DNA from: Streptomyces spiralis
GTDB taxonomy: Bacteria > Actinomycetota > Actinomycetes > Streptomycetales > Streptomycetaceae
Assembly: GCF_014654675.1 (NCBI RefSeq)
Contig: NZ_BNBC01000009.1
Coordinates: forward strand, 124,001-188,000
Direction: 5' to 3'
DNA: 64,000 nt
A program made the translations under genes and the position numbers. The notes under the pieces are model-generated. The model was not told the origin of the DNA and did not search any database. It worked only from the letters and a program-made list of their open reading frames with translations. Numbering within the stretch: the stretch's first letter is position 1; every line of letters starts with the position of its first letter. Below are positions 52,309 through 60,431 of the stretch, piece by piece.

Positions 52309-53825
52309 GCGGTCACCTCCGCGGCCTCGTCGACCGGGGAGACCTTCGCGGCCGGTGGCCGCAGGACGGCGTACTCCGCGAGGTCCACCTGCCGCGTGGC
52401 GCGCCGGAACTCGGTCGTCGTACCCGGCCAGACGGTGGTGTTGCGGCCGTTCGCGTCCAGGTACCAGCTCGTGCAGCCGCCGGTGTTCCACACGGTGCGC
52501 TTCATGCGCTCCTGCACCTTGCGGTTCCAGGCGTTCACGGCGCTCGGGCGGGCGTCGAGGGCGACCCGGCCTCCGAGGACGTCCAACTGCCGTAGATAGT
52601 CGGCCATGTAGTTCAGCTGGGACTCGATCATCAGGATCATCGAGGAGTTGCCGAGGCCGGTGTTGGGGCCGATGATCGTCATCCAGTTCGGGAACCCGGC
52701 CGCGGACGCGCCGCGCAGGGCGGCCATGCCGTCCTTCCAGGTCTCGGCGAGCGTACGGCCGTCCGCGCCGACGACCCGCTCGGCGATGGGCATGTCGGTG
52801 ACGTGGAAGCCCGTACCGAAGATGATCGCGTCGACCTCGGCCTCGGTGCCGTCGGCGGCGACGACGGTGGACCCGCGGATCTCGCTGAGCCCGCCGGCGA
52901 CGACGTCCACGTTGTCCTGCGCGAGTGCCGGGTAGTACGTGCTGGACAGCAGGATCCGCTTGCAGCCGATGCGGTAGTCCGGGGTGAGCTTGGCGCGCAG
53001 CGCCGGGTCCTTGATGGCCCGGGCCATGTTGCGCTTGGCCAGCTGCTCGACGAAGCCCAGTTCGCCCGGGTGCTTGGTGAACGCCTGGACCTGCAACTCC
53101 CGTATGCCCCACAGCAGTCCGCGGCGCAGCCGGGTGGTCACCGGCAGCGCGCGGTGCAGGGAGCGCTCCGCGCCGCTGATGGCGCGGTCCACGCGGGGCA
53201 TCACCCACGGCGGGGTGCGCTGGAAGACGGTGAGGCGGGAGACCTCGGGCTGGATGGACGGCACGATCTGGATGGCGGAGGCGCCGGTGCCGACCATGGC
53301 GACCCGCTTGCCGGCGAGGTCGTAGTCGTGGTCCCAGCGGGCGGAGTGGAAGACCTTGCCGGGGAAGGACTCCAGGCCCGGGATGTCCGGGATCTTGGGG
53401 TCGGACAGCGGCCCGGTCGCGGAGACCACGACGTCGGCGGAGAGGTTCCCGGCGGTCGTCTCGATGTCCCAGCGCAGCAGCTCCGTGTTCCAGGTCATCT
53501 TCTTGACCTCGGAGTCGAAGCGGATGTGCGGGCGGAGCCGGAAGACGTCGGCGACGTGCTCCAGGTAGGCGCGGATGTGGCGCTGCCCGGAGAAGGTGCG
53601 CGGCCATTCGGGGTTGGGGGCGAAGGAGAAGGAGTAGAGGTGGGAGGGCACGTCGCAGGCGCACCCCGGATAGCTGTTGTCGCGCCAGGTGCCGCCGACG
53701 CTGTCGGCCCTCTCGAGGACGATGAAGTCGGTGATCCCCTCCCGGCGCAGCCGCACGGCGGCGCCCAGCCCGCCGAATCCGGAGCCGATCACCGCCACCC
53801 GCACGTGCTCGTGTTCGTGGGCCAT
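52305..53825 (-). CDS. Flavin-dependent Baeyer-Villiger-type monooxygenase
   Basis: 506 residues. FAD-binding GSGFGGLGAAVRLRREG at the N-terminus, NADPH-binding GTGASAIQ, and between them the BVMO fingerprint FPGKVFHSARWD (F-x-G-x3-H-x3-W-D). It likely inserts oxygen into ketones to form esters or lactones. ATG 53825 has GGAGG 7 bases upstream. It heads the operon and is divergent from a MerR gene. Confidence 0.92.
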   Translation of the reverse strand: MAHEHEHVRVAVIGSGFGGLGAAVRLRREGITDFIVLERADSVGGTWRDNSYPGCACDVPSHLYSFSFAPNPEWPRTFSGQRHIRAYLEHVADVFRLRPHIRFDSEVKKMTWNTELLRWDIETTAGNLSADVVVSATGPLSDPKIPDIPGLESFPGKVFHSARWDHDYDLAGKRVAMVGTGASAIQIVPSIQPEVSRLTVFQRTPPWVMPRVDRAISGAERSLHRALPVTTRLRRGLLWGIRELQVQAFTKHPGELGFVEQLAKRNMARAIKDPALRAKLTPDYRIGCKRILLSSTYYPALAQDNVDVVAGGLSEIRGSTVVAADGTEAEVDAIIFGTGFHVTDMPIAERVVGADGRTLAETWKDGMAALRGASAAGFPNWMTIIGPNTGLGNSSMILMIESQLNYMADYLRQLDVLGGRVALDARPSAVNAWNRKVQERMKRTVWNTGGCTSWYLDANGRNTTVWPGTTTEFRRATRQVDLAEYAVLRPPAAKVSPVDEAAEVTA

Positions 53826-53857
53826 CCCGAAGCCTCCGCGCATCGTTCTTGGACTCT

Positions 53858-53873
53858 GCCAGTGAATACTGGC
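53858..53873. promoter_or_regulatory. Palindromic operator between merR and monooxygenase
   Basis: GCCAGT-GAAT-ACTGGC, a perfect 6-bp dyad around 4 bases, 32 bases upstream of the monooxygenase start in the divergent gap of 133 bases. A likely binding site for the divergently encoded MerR regulator, or for another repressor of the operon. Confidence 0.55.
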
Positions 53874-53958
53874 GCAATGGGGAGAGTAGAGGAGCACCGT
53901 ACTCATGGGTAGGGGGCGGTGAGCGAAAGTTACCTGGGGTACGACATAGGCTTCCCGT

Positions 53959-54600
53959 GTGGCAGAGAAGCGCGAATACCGCATGGAGGAGCTGGCGGAG
54001 CTGGCCGGCATCACGGTGCGCACCCTGCGCTTCTACCGCGAACGCAAACTGATCCCGCCGCCCCGCCGCGAGGGCCGTATCGCCTGGTACGACGACCATC
54101 ACCTGGCCCGTCTGCGCACCATCGCGGCCCTGCTGGAACGCGGCCACACCCTGAGCGGCATCGCGGAACTCGCCGAGGCCCTCGACCACGGCCGCGACGT
54201 CGCCGACGTCCTCGGCGTCGGCCCCACGGAGGAGGAGCCGGTCCGCCTCACCCCCGAGGAACTCGCGGCCCGCTTCGAGGGAGAGGTCACCCCCGACAAC
54301 CTCGCCGCCGCGCTGGAGCTGGGCTACCTCGGCACCGACGGTGACGAGATCGTCCACATCAGCCGCCGCCTCCTCGACGTCTCCTCCGCCCTGGTCCGCG
54401 AGGGCATCCCGCTCGCGGAGGTGCTGGCGGCCGGCGCCCGCGTCCGCGAACACGCCGACGCGCTGGCCGAGTTGTTCGCCGACCTGATCCTGCGCCACGC
54501 CCCCGAGGAAGACCTCCACCGCCTGCGCCCCCTCGCCCGCAGCGTGGTGGAGGCGGAACTCTCCCTGGCACTGGACCGGCGGCTGAACAAGCGCCTGTAG
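53959..54600 (+). CDS. MerR-family regulator
   Basis: 213 residues. N-terminal MerR HTH with YRMEELAELAGITVRTLRFYRERKLIPPPRREGRIAWY, a dimerisation helix, and an effector domain without Cys that could bind metal, so an organic effector is more likely. The GTG at 53959 has no clear ribosome site and may be leaderless. It is divergent from the monooxygenase operon. Confidence 0.9.
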   Translation: MAEKREYRMEELAELAGITVRTLRFYRERKLIPPPRREGRIAWYDDHHLARLRTIAALLERGHTLSGIAELAEALDHGRDVADVLGVGPTEEEPVRLTPEELAARFEGEVTPDNLAAALELGYLGTDGDEIVHISRRLLDVSSALVREGIPLAEVLAAGARVREHADALAELFADLILRHAPEEDLHRLRPLARSVVEAELSLALDRRLNKRL

Positions 54601-54637
54601 CGCCTGTCCGGCGAGCGACCGTCCGGCCGGCGACCGC

Positions 54638-55441
54638 CTAGTGGTCGTAGACGACCGTCACCGGCGCGTGGTCCGACCAGCGCTCGGCATGGGTGGCCGC
54701 GCGCTCCACGTACCCCTTGACGACCTTGTCCGCCAGCCCGGGGGTCGCACAGTGGTAGTCGATCCTCCAGCCCGAGTCGTTGTCGAAGGCCCGCCCCCGG
54801 TAGGACCACCAGGTGTACGGCCCTTCGGCGTCCGGGTGCAGGGCGCGTACGACGTCCACGTAGCCGCCGTCCGCCGGGTCGAAGACCCGGGTCAGCCAGG
54901 CCCGTTCCTCCGGCAGGAAGCCCGAGTTCTTGGTGTTGCCGCGCCAGTTCTTCAGGTCGGCCTGCTGGTGGGCGATGTTCCAGTCGCCACAGACGAGGAC
55001 CTCGCGGCCGTCGGCGGCGGCACGCTCGCGCAGTTCCTTGAGGTGGGCGAGGAACTCGCCCATGAAGCGGAGCTTCTCGTCCTGCCGTTCGGTGCCGACC
55101 TCGCCGGAGGGGAGGTAGAGGGAGGCGACCGTCACACCCGGCAGGTCGGCCTCGAGATACCGCCCGCTGGTGTCGAACTCCGACGATCCGAAGCCCACCC
55201 GGACGCGGTCGGGTTCGCGGCGGGTGTAGAGCGAGACCCCCGCGCGGCCCTTGGCGGCGGCGGGCGCGTGCACGACGTGCCAGCCGTCGGGCGTGCGCAC
55301 GGGCTCGGGCAGCTGCTGCGGCTCGGCGCGCACCTCCTGAAGACACAGCACATCGGCACCGGTCCCCGCGAGCCACTCCACGAAGCCCTTCTTCGCGGCG
55401 GCACGCAGTCCGTTCACATTGGCGGAGGTCACAGTCAGCAC
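54638..55441 (-). CDS. xth: Exodeoxyribonuclease III
   Basis: 267-residue AP endonuclease/3'-5' exonuclease for base-excision repair. Motifs are TSANVNGLRAA, LCLQEVRA (Glu metal ligand), VASLYLPSG, VCGDWNIAH (Asp-Asn), WRIDYH and the final SDHAPV. The GTG start at 55441 lacks a strong ribosome site. Convergent with the MerR gene, divergent from a GNAT gene. Confidence 0.95.
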   Translation of the reverse strand: MLTVTSANVNGLRAAAKKGFVEWLAGTGADVLCLQEVRAEPQQLPEPVRTPDGWHVVHAPAAAKGRAGVSLYTRREPDRVRVGFGSSEFDTSGRYLEADLPGVTVASLYLPSGEVGTERQDEKLRFMGEFLAHLKELRERAAADGREVLVCGDWNIAHQQADLKNWRGNTKNSGFLPEERAWLTRVFDPADGGYVDVVRALHPDAEGPYTWWSYRGRAFDNDSGWRIDYHCATPGLADKVVKGYVERAATHAERWSDHAPVTVVYDH

Positions 55442-55546
55442 CCGGGCACTTTACCGGCACACTGGACGGGGTCCCGCAAGAGACCGCCCGCGCACCCTTC
55501 CGTCACCCGGCTCCCGCCGCCCTTGCATTGATATACGGTGTACAAC

Positions 55547-56023
55547 ATGATTATCCGTCCTGTGCCCTTCGACCACCCGGACGCCGTCAAGCTGAACGAC
55601 GAGGTCCAGGCCGAGTACCACGTGCGCTACGGCGACGGCGGCGACGCGACGCCCCTGGACCCGGACGACTTCCGGCCGCCGAACGGCGTGTACCTGATCG
55701 CCTACGACGAGGACGGCACCCCCGTCGCCACCGGCGGCTGGCGCAGCCAGGACAAGAACCCCGAGGGCAACGAGGACGGCGACGCCGAACTGAAGCGGAT
55801 GTACGTCATCGAGTCCATGCGCGGCCGGGGCCTGGCCCGCCGCATGCTCGCCGCGCTGGAGGCCGACGCGCGCGCCGCCGGCCGCGTCCGCATGGTCCTG
55901 GAGACCGGCGACCAGCAGCCGGAGGCCATCGCCCTGTACGCCTCCAGCGGCTACGCGCCGTGCACCAAGTTCGGCTACTACCGCGAGTACGAGTCGAGCA
56001 TGTGCTTCGCCAAGCCGCTGTAA
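55547..56023 (+). CDS. GNAT-family N-acetyltransferase
   Basis: 158 residues. The acetyl-CoA motif is visible as LKRMYVIESMRGRGLARRML with the R-x-x-G-x-G/A pattern, plus YASSGYAPC and YRE at the C-terminus. It appears to lack a Shine-Dalgarno; TATACG at 55532-55537 precedes it, and an in-frame GTG at 55538 is also possible. Substrate unknown. Confidence 0.85.
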   Translation: MIIRPVPFDHPDAVKLNDEVQAEYHVRYGDGGDATPLDPDDFRPPNGVYLIAYDEDGTPVATGGWRSQDKNPEGNEDGDAELKRMYVIESMRGRGLARRMLAALEADARAAGRVRMVLETGDQQPEAIALYASSGYAPCTKFGYYREYESSMCFAKPL

Positions 56024-56036
56024 CCGCGGGACGCGG

Positions 56037-56798
56037 TCACGGGTGCCAGGTGCTGAGCCTGGCGAGGGCTTCGGCGCGGGACTCGATGATCTTCATGCGG
56101 GCGCGTCGTTCGGTGTCGTGGTGGTGTGCGCTCTGTGCGGTGCTCTGGCCGGGCCACTTGCGGTAGAGCAGTCCGCACTCGTCGATGAACCATCCGGTGC
56201 TGACCGCGTTCAGCGCCATCAGCAGGCCGGTGTCCTCGGACGAGGGAAGCGCCATCCATCCGCCGAGCGCCGTCACGAGGTCGCGCCGGGCGCACAGGGT
56301 GGCCGGGTGGACCTGGGCCCGGTAGTCGTGCGTACGCCATCGTTCGAGGACGGCGCCGCGTGCGATGGGGCCGCGCGGCGGGTCGCCGTCGAAACCGACG
56401 GTCGATCCGTCGGGAAGCAGGTCGAGCACGCGGGACGTCGTCCACGCGATGCCGTCGTGTCCGGTCAGGGTCGTGATGTCGCGGAGGAGTGCGCCGGGCG
56501 TGAGCATGTCGTCCGCGTCCAGCACCTTGACGAAGTCGCCCCGGGCCCGGGCGAGTGCCATGGTGCGGGCCATGCCGGCGCGCCCCTGCCTGCCCTGCTC
56601 GAAGCTGATGCGCGGGTCGTCGGGGACGTGCGGCCGTACGTCCCCGCTCTCGCCGTCCTCCTGGACGACCCACTCCCAGTCCCAGCCGGGCGGCATCTCC
56701 TGGCGGGTGAGCGAGGCGTGGGCGTCCGCGAGGTAGGGGGCGCTGGGCCCGTGCACCGCAGTGATCACCGACACGATGTGCGTCAAGCGACCGGTCAC
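56037..56798 (-). CDS. Family 2 glycosyltransferase
   Basis: 253 residues. GT-A fold: HIVSVITAVHG at the N-terminus, FVKVLDADDMLTPGAL with the DxD metal motif (DADD), and a C-terminal acceptor-binding region. No membrane helix is seen. The GTG at 56798 overlaps the stop of the UTRA-protein gene (GTGA), so the two are coupled. Target polymer not identified. Confidence 0.85.
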   Translation of the reverse strand: MTGRLTHIVSVITAVHGPSAPYLADAHASLTRQEMPPGWDWEWVVQEDGESGDVRPHVPDDPRISFEQGRQGRAGMARTMALARARGDFVKVLDADDMLTPGALLRDITTLTGHDGIAWTTSRVLDLLPDGSTVGFDGDPPRGPIARGAVLERWRTHDYRAQVHPATLCARRDLVTALGGWMALPSSEDTGLLMALNAVSTGWFIDECGLLYRKWPGQSTAQSAHHHDTERRARMKIIESRAEALARLSTWHP

Positions 56799-57415
56799 CA
56801 CCTTTCCAGCGGGGTCACACACTTGACGGCGTAGCGGTCACCGGGCAGCACGACGTCCGCCACCTCCACGATCCGGCCGCCCATGTCGTGCAGGGTCTTG
56901 CGGACGTCCATCACCGCGACACCCGGCACCAGGCCGAGTTCCTCGGCCTCCTGCGCCGTGGGCGGACGCGCGGTCACGACCTCCTCGACCCGCCCGACCT
57001 CGATCCCCACCGTGAGGAGCTGGTGCATGGTCCCGCCGGGCCACGGTTCCCGGCTCTGGTCGAGCAGTTCGGGGTTCTTCCGCGCGATCTCGTACGGGAG
57101 GTAGGACCGGGCGATGTTCAGCGGTGCGCGCTCGCCGGCCCTGCGGGTGCGGTACGTCCGCTTGAGGACGGCGGCGCCCGGCTCGATGCCCAGCGTCACG
57201 GCGAGTTCCTCGGGCGCCTCGATCCGCTCGTACTCGGCGTGGAAGGCCAGTTGGCCGGTGCTCAGGCCGGTGTCCCGCTCGGTGGCGCCCCTGCTGCCGC
57301 GCTCCCTCAGCCCGGCGCGCGCCCGATCCTTCTCCCACTGGTGACGAAGGTTGCACCGCTCGGCGCGCCGACGCCGCCCGTCCACGAAGTCGACCTTCTC
57401 GTACCGCTTCGCCAT
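56795..57415 (-). CDS. UTRA-domain regulator-like protein lacking the GntR DNA-binding domain
   Basis: 206 residues. From about residue 20 it resembles the C-terminal half of KorSA-type GntR regulators: NLRHQWEKDRAR, GATERDTGL, AFHAEY and the UTRA effector fold. The winged-helix part (about 70 residues) that normally precedes it is missing. GAGGAGG is 6 bases before the ATG, so this shortened form is still expressed. It is coupled to the GT2 gene. It could sense a ligand without binding DNA, or be a remnant of a mobile-element regulator. Confidence 0.8.
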   Translation of the reverse strand: MAKRYEKVDFVDGRRRRAERCNLRHQWEKDRARAGLRERGSRGATERDTGLSTGQLAFHAEYERIEAPEELAVTLGIEPGAAVLKRTYRTRRAGERAPLNIARSYLPYEIARKNPELLDQSREPWPGGTMHQLLTVGIEVGRVEEVVTARPPTAQEAEELGLVPGVAVMDVRKTLHDMGGRIVEVADVVLPGDRYAVKCVTPLERW

Positions 57416-57474
57416 CTGCGGCCTCCTCGGTCCACACAGTTCAGTGTGCCGTGCCTCACCGCCGTACGACATGT

Positions 57475-57510
57475 CAGAGCCCCGGTCGGTGATCACCGAC
57501 CGGGGCTCTG
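57475..57510. terminator. 36-bp perfect palindrome downstream of tRNA-Ala
   Basis: A fully self-complementary sequence with 18-base arms: CAGAGCCCCGGTCGGTGA at 57475-57492 and its complement at 57493-57510. It ends 7 bases beyond the tRNA 3' end and probably terminates the tRNA transcript before the UTRA-protein gene. Confidence 0.88.
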
Positions 57511-57517
57511 AGCTGCG

Positions 57518-57591
57518 TGGACCTGAGGGGATTTGAACCCCTGGCCCCCTCGATGCGAACGAGGTGCGCTACCGGACTGCGCCACAGGCCC
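57518..57591 (-). tRNA. tRNA-Ala (anticodon CGC)
   Basis: A 74-base cloverleaf on the minus strand. Acceptor stem GGGCCTG/CAGGTCC (one G-U), D arm with GGTAGCGC, anticodon stem CCTCG/CGAGG with loop TTCGCAT (anticodon CGC, reads GCG), and T arm GGGGTTCAAATCCCC. The discriminator base is A and CCA is not encoded, as for many actinobacterial tRNAs. Confidence 0.93.
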
Positions 57592-57682
57592 TTGCAACGA
57601 GTGAAACTCTAGCATCCCCGTCCGGGTGGTTGGAAATCCGTTCCCGGGCTGGTCAGCCGCGGGGCCCCCGGGGGTTCGGGGA

Positions 57683-59026
57683 CTACTCGTTGGCCGCGCG
57701 CGGCCGCTCGCCGTCCTCGTACTGGTCGAACAGCGGGGTGCGGCCGCGCTCGCGGGAGCGGCGGGCCGAGGCGGCGGAGCTGCCGCGCGAGCGGCCTCGA
57801 GCGTGGGGGCGGGAGTCGCCGCGGCCGCCGGCGGCCGGAAGGTCCTCCTCGGGCGCCGGGGGCTCCTCCGCGGCGGAAGCCGCGTCCTCCTGCTCCGGCA
57901 CCGCGGCGGACGACCGCGCCGAGCTCCAGGAGTCCGGTGTGCCCAGGTCCACGTCGGAGCTGGCCCGCGGGGCGACCGGTGCGGTCACGTACGTGGGCAG
58001 CGGGACGGGCACCGGGTCCCAGCTGTCGCCGTGCCCGGGGCGCCGACGGCGCTCGCGCTGCTGGTCCAGCCACTCCGCGTGGTCGGTCTGCTCGACCAGG
58101 GCGCGCCGGTCCGCGGCGAGCGCGGACAGTCCCGGATCGGCCTCCGGCTCACCCGCGGTCTCCGGCTCGTCCGCGTCCTCGTCCAGGGCGGCGCGCCGGC
58201 GCTGTGGGCGCCGGCTCTCCCGCAGCCGCTGAGCGGCGGCCTCGGCGCGTCGGCGGTCCATCTGGTACGCGAAGCGGCGGCGCTCCTGGACGCGCAGATA
58301 CGCGATGTACGCGCTGAGCAGCACGGCGGGCGCCGCGGGCGCCCACAGGAAGGCGAGCCCTCCGACGGCGGCGACGATCGCGCCCAGGGTGAAGGCGAGG
58401 AAGAGGACGACGGTGGTGCGCCGACGGCGCGCGAGCACCTTGGTCCGCCGGGCGCGCGCTGCGGCCGCCTCCGCGCCGGGCGCACGCCGAGCCGCGGGGA
58501 CGCGCTTGCGCGCGGGCGGGACGGCGGACCCCGGCCCGGACCCCGACCCGGACGCGGATGCCGGTACGGACGCGGACGCGGACGCGGATGCCGACGCAGA
58601 AGCGGGCGCGGACGCCGGTGCGGTCGCGGACGCGGGTTCGGACGCGGTGTCGGAGGCGGACGGGACCGCCGGTGACGTGGTCCGGGCCACGGGCACGCCC
58701 GCACGGCCGCGGCGGTCCCGCTCCGGGGCCTGGTCGGGCTCCTGCGCCCGGGTCGGGGGCATGACGAAGCCCCGGACGTCCACCGAGTCGGTGACGGCGT
58801 CCGGGTCCACGGCGCTGGACTCCCCCTCCTCGGCGGAGCGCGCCCTGAGGTCCCTGGCGTACCGGCGCTCCATGCCCGCCCGTCCGGAAAGCAGTCGGAT
58901 GGCGGTGCTGAAGCGTTCCGTCGGACGGGCCTCGTTCAGCTCGTCCTGCCTACGGAGCCACATGGGCACCAAGTAGGCGGCCCAGGCCCCGACAATGACT
59001 GCGTAGATGAGGCCGCTGCTGCTCAC
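57683..59026 (-). CDS. sepX: SepX/GLPR-like membrane protein of the divisome
   Basis: 447 residues. N-terminal membrane helix (GLIYAVIVGAWAAYLVPMWL) with a basic flank, a long Ala/Ser/Pro/Gly-rich cytoplasmic segment, two adjacent helices near 205-260 (VVLFLAFTLGAIVAAVGGLAF and APAVLLSAYIAYLRV), then an Arg/Glu-rich coiled region and an acidic tail. The three-helix layout and position by rimJ and moeA match the actinobacterial GLPR/SepX proteins, which bind a MoeA-like protein (Glp) and FtsZ in cell division. The assignment is by architecture and synteny. Confidence 0.65.
   Translation of the reverse strand: MSSSGLIYAVIVGAWAAYLVPMWLRRQDELNEARPTERFSTAIRLLSGRAGMERRYARDLRARSAEEGESSAVDPDAVTDSVDVRGFVMPPTRAQEPDQAPERDRRGRAGVPVARTTSPAVPSASDTASEPASATAPASAPASASASASASASVPASASGSGSGPGSAVPPARKRVPAARRAPGAEAAAARARRTKVLARRRRTTVVLFLAFTLGAIVAAVGGLAFLWAPAAPAVLLSAYIAYLRVQERRRFAYQMDRRRAEAAAQRLRESRRPQRRRAALDEDADEPETAGEPEADPGLSALAADRRALVEQTDHAEWLDQQRERRRRPGHGDSWDPVPVPLPTYVTAPVAPRASSDVDLGTPDSWSSARSSAAVPEQEDAASAAEEPPAPEEDLPAAGGRGDSRPHARGRSRGSSAASARRSRERGRTPLFDQYEDGERPRAANE
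58540..58660 (-). repeat. GACGCG-type codon repeat inside sepX-like gene
   Basis: Hexamer-like CGGACG/CGGATG units dominate about 120 bases and encode an Ala/Ser-alternating stretch (ASASASAS type). It may expand or contract by slippage without disturbing the frame, because the unit is six bases. Confidence 0.75.
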
Positions 59027-59247
59027 GCCTCATACGGTAGAGGGGTTGGCGTGAGGCCATCCGCCAATTGGGCCGGTGTGTCGCACGATCTGGCTGATAT
59101 TTCGAACTTTTTTTGTGACCGATGCGATCAGCGGGCCGTCAAGTCCGTGAATTCAATGCCACCCGCGCGGTCACTCATCGATCATTTTCGAACATATATT
59201 CAATTTCCAGGGGGCCCTGACTCGGATTACTCGCGGTTACGCCGGTT
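59027..59247. promoter_or_regulatory. AT-rich upstream region of sepX-like gene
   Basis: The 221-base gap between rimJ and sepX is much more AT-rich than the surrounding DNA, with TTTTTTT at about 59108-59114 and ATTTTCGAACATATATTCAA around 59182-59201. It probably contains the sepX promoter. No specific operator was recognised. Confidence 0.5.
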
Positions 59248-59868
59248 CTACTCGCTGTTCTGCCGGGCGCTCTGCGGGTTGCGGGGACGGGTCCGCCGCC
59301 AGCGGCTCAGCAGCCCTTCGGGCACCTCTTCCGCGGTGAGCGCGAAGACCAGGTGATCGCGCCAGGCCCCGTCGATGTGCAGATAACGCGGTCTGAGGCC
59401 CTCCTCGCGGAATCCGAGTTTCTCCACCACCCGGCGGCTCGGCCCGTTCTCGGGGCGAATGCAGACCTCGATGCGGTGCAGTCCGACGGTGCGGAAACAG
59501 TGGTCCACGACGAGCGCCACCGCCGTCGGCACCACGCCGCGCCCGGCCACCGCCTCGTCCACCCAGTAGCCGATGTGGCCCGAGCACATCGAGCCCCAGG
59601 TGATCCCGGCGACCGTCAACTGCCCGACCAGTCGCCCCTGGTACTCGATGACGAACGGCAGCATCCGCCCCGCGTTCGCCTCGGACCGCAGATGCCGCAC
59701 CATCTGGCGGTAGGTCGGCCGGTGCGTGATCGGCCCGCTGGGCGTGGGCGGCGGAATGGTCGCCTCCCACGGCCTGAGCCAGTCCCGGTTGCGCCTGTTC
59801 ACCTCGCGCCAGGCCCGCTGGTCGCGCAGCTTTATCGGCCGGAGGACGACATCGCCCTCCGCGAGCAC
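59248..59868 (-). CDS. rimJ: RimJ-like GNAT acetyltransferase
   Basis: 206 residues. GNAT fold with RPIKLRDQRAWREVN at the N-terminus, GYWVDEAVAGRGVVPTAV (acetyl-CoA loop), RIEVCIRPENGPSRRVVEKLGF and a basic C-terminus, all typical of ribosomal-protein N-acetyltransferases. The start is uncertain: GTG 59868 has no good ribosome site, while a CTG at 59892 overlaps the moaB stop (CTGA) and would restore the [13 protein letters not shown] start expected from family resemblance. Part of the moeA cluster. Confidence 0.88.
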   Translation of the reverse strand: MLAEGDVVLRPIKLRDQRAWREVNRRNRDWLRPWEATIPPPTPSGPITHRPTYRQMVRHLRSEANAGRMLPFVIEYQGRLVGQLTVAGITWGSMCSGHIGYWVDEAVAGRGVVPTAVALVVDHCFRTVGLHRIEVCIRPENGPSRRVVEKLGFREEGLRPRYLHIDGAWRDHLVFALTAEEVPEGLLSRWRRTRPRNPQSARQNSE

Positions 59869-59888
59869 GACGGGCCAGGATGGGCTGT

Positions 59889-60431
59889 TCAGCTCGCACC
59901 CCCACTGCCGGCACCGGGTCTGGGATGGTCGCCGCCGCGCAGCTGGTCGACGGCGTGCGTCAACAGCGGCTCCAGCACGGCCAGTCCGTCCCTCACCCCG
60001 CCGGAAGAGCCCGGCAGGTTGACGATCAGGGTCCGCCCGGCCACCCCGGCCAGCCCCCGGGAGAGCGCCGCCGTCGGCACCTTCTCCCGTCCGAACGCCC
60101 GAATGGCCTCCGCGATGCCCGGCACCTCGTGGTCGATCACCCGGCGGGTGGCCTCGGGGGTGCGGTCGGTGGGCGAGATGCCCGTGCCGCCGGTGGTGAC
60201 GACGACGTCGTACCCGGCCTCGACGGCTGCGCGCAGCTCGGCCTCCACCGGTTCGCCGTCCGGCACGACCCGCGGACCGTCCACGGCGAAGCCGAAACGC
60301 CTGAGGCCGTCGGCGATCAGCGGGCCGCCCTTGTCCTCGTAGACCCCGGCGGCGGCCCGGTTGGACGCCGTGACCACGACAGCGCGGTACGGCGCGGGCC
60401 GCGCGCCCGATGCCGCTGCGTCCAGCGTCAT
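59889..60431 (-). CDS. moaB: Molybdopterin adenylyltransferase-type protein (MoaB/MogA)
   Basis: 180 residues. MoCF fold: [54 protein letters not shown]. It activates molybdopterin by adenylation before metal insertion. The ATG overlaps the moaC stop (ATGA), so they are coupled. It sits downstream of moeA in the cofactor group. Confidence 0.93.
   Translation of the reverse strand: MTLDAAASGARPAPYRAVVVTASNRAAAGVYEDKGGPLIADGLRRFGFAVDGPRVVPDGEPVEAELRAAVEAGYDVVVTTGGTGISPTDRTPEATRRVIDHEVPGIAEAIRAFGREKVPTAALSRGLAGVAGRTLIVNLPGSSGGVRDGLAVLEPLLTHAVDQLRGGDHPRPGAGSGGAS

Noticed and set aside
50477-54600. The monooxygenase-hydrolase-SDR block as part of a secondary metabolite cluster.
   Set aside because: No PKS, NRPS, terpene cyclase or other core biosynthetic gene is nearby; a small catabolic operon explains it better.
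56795-57600. Complete integrative element at tRNA-Ala.
   Set aside because: No integrase, excisionase or replication gene and no second copy of the tRNA 3' end were found; only a regulator-like remnant remains, reported as a finding.
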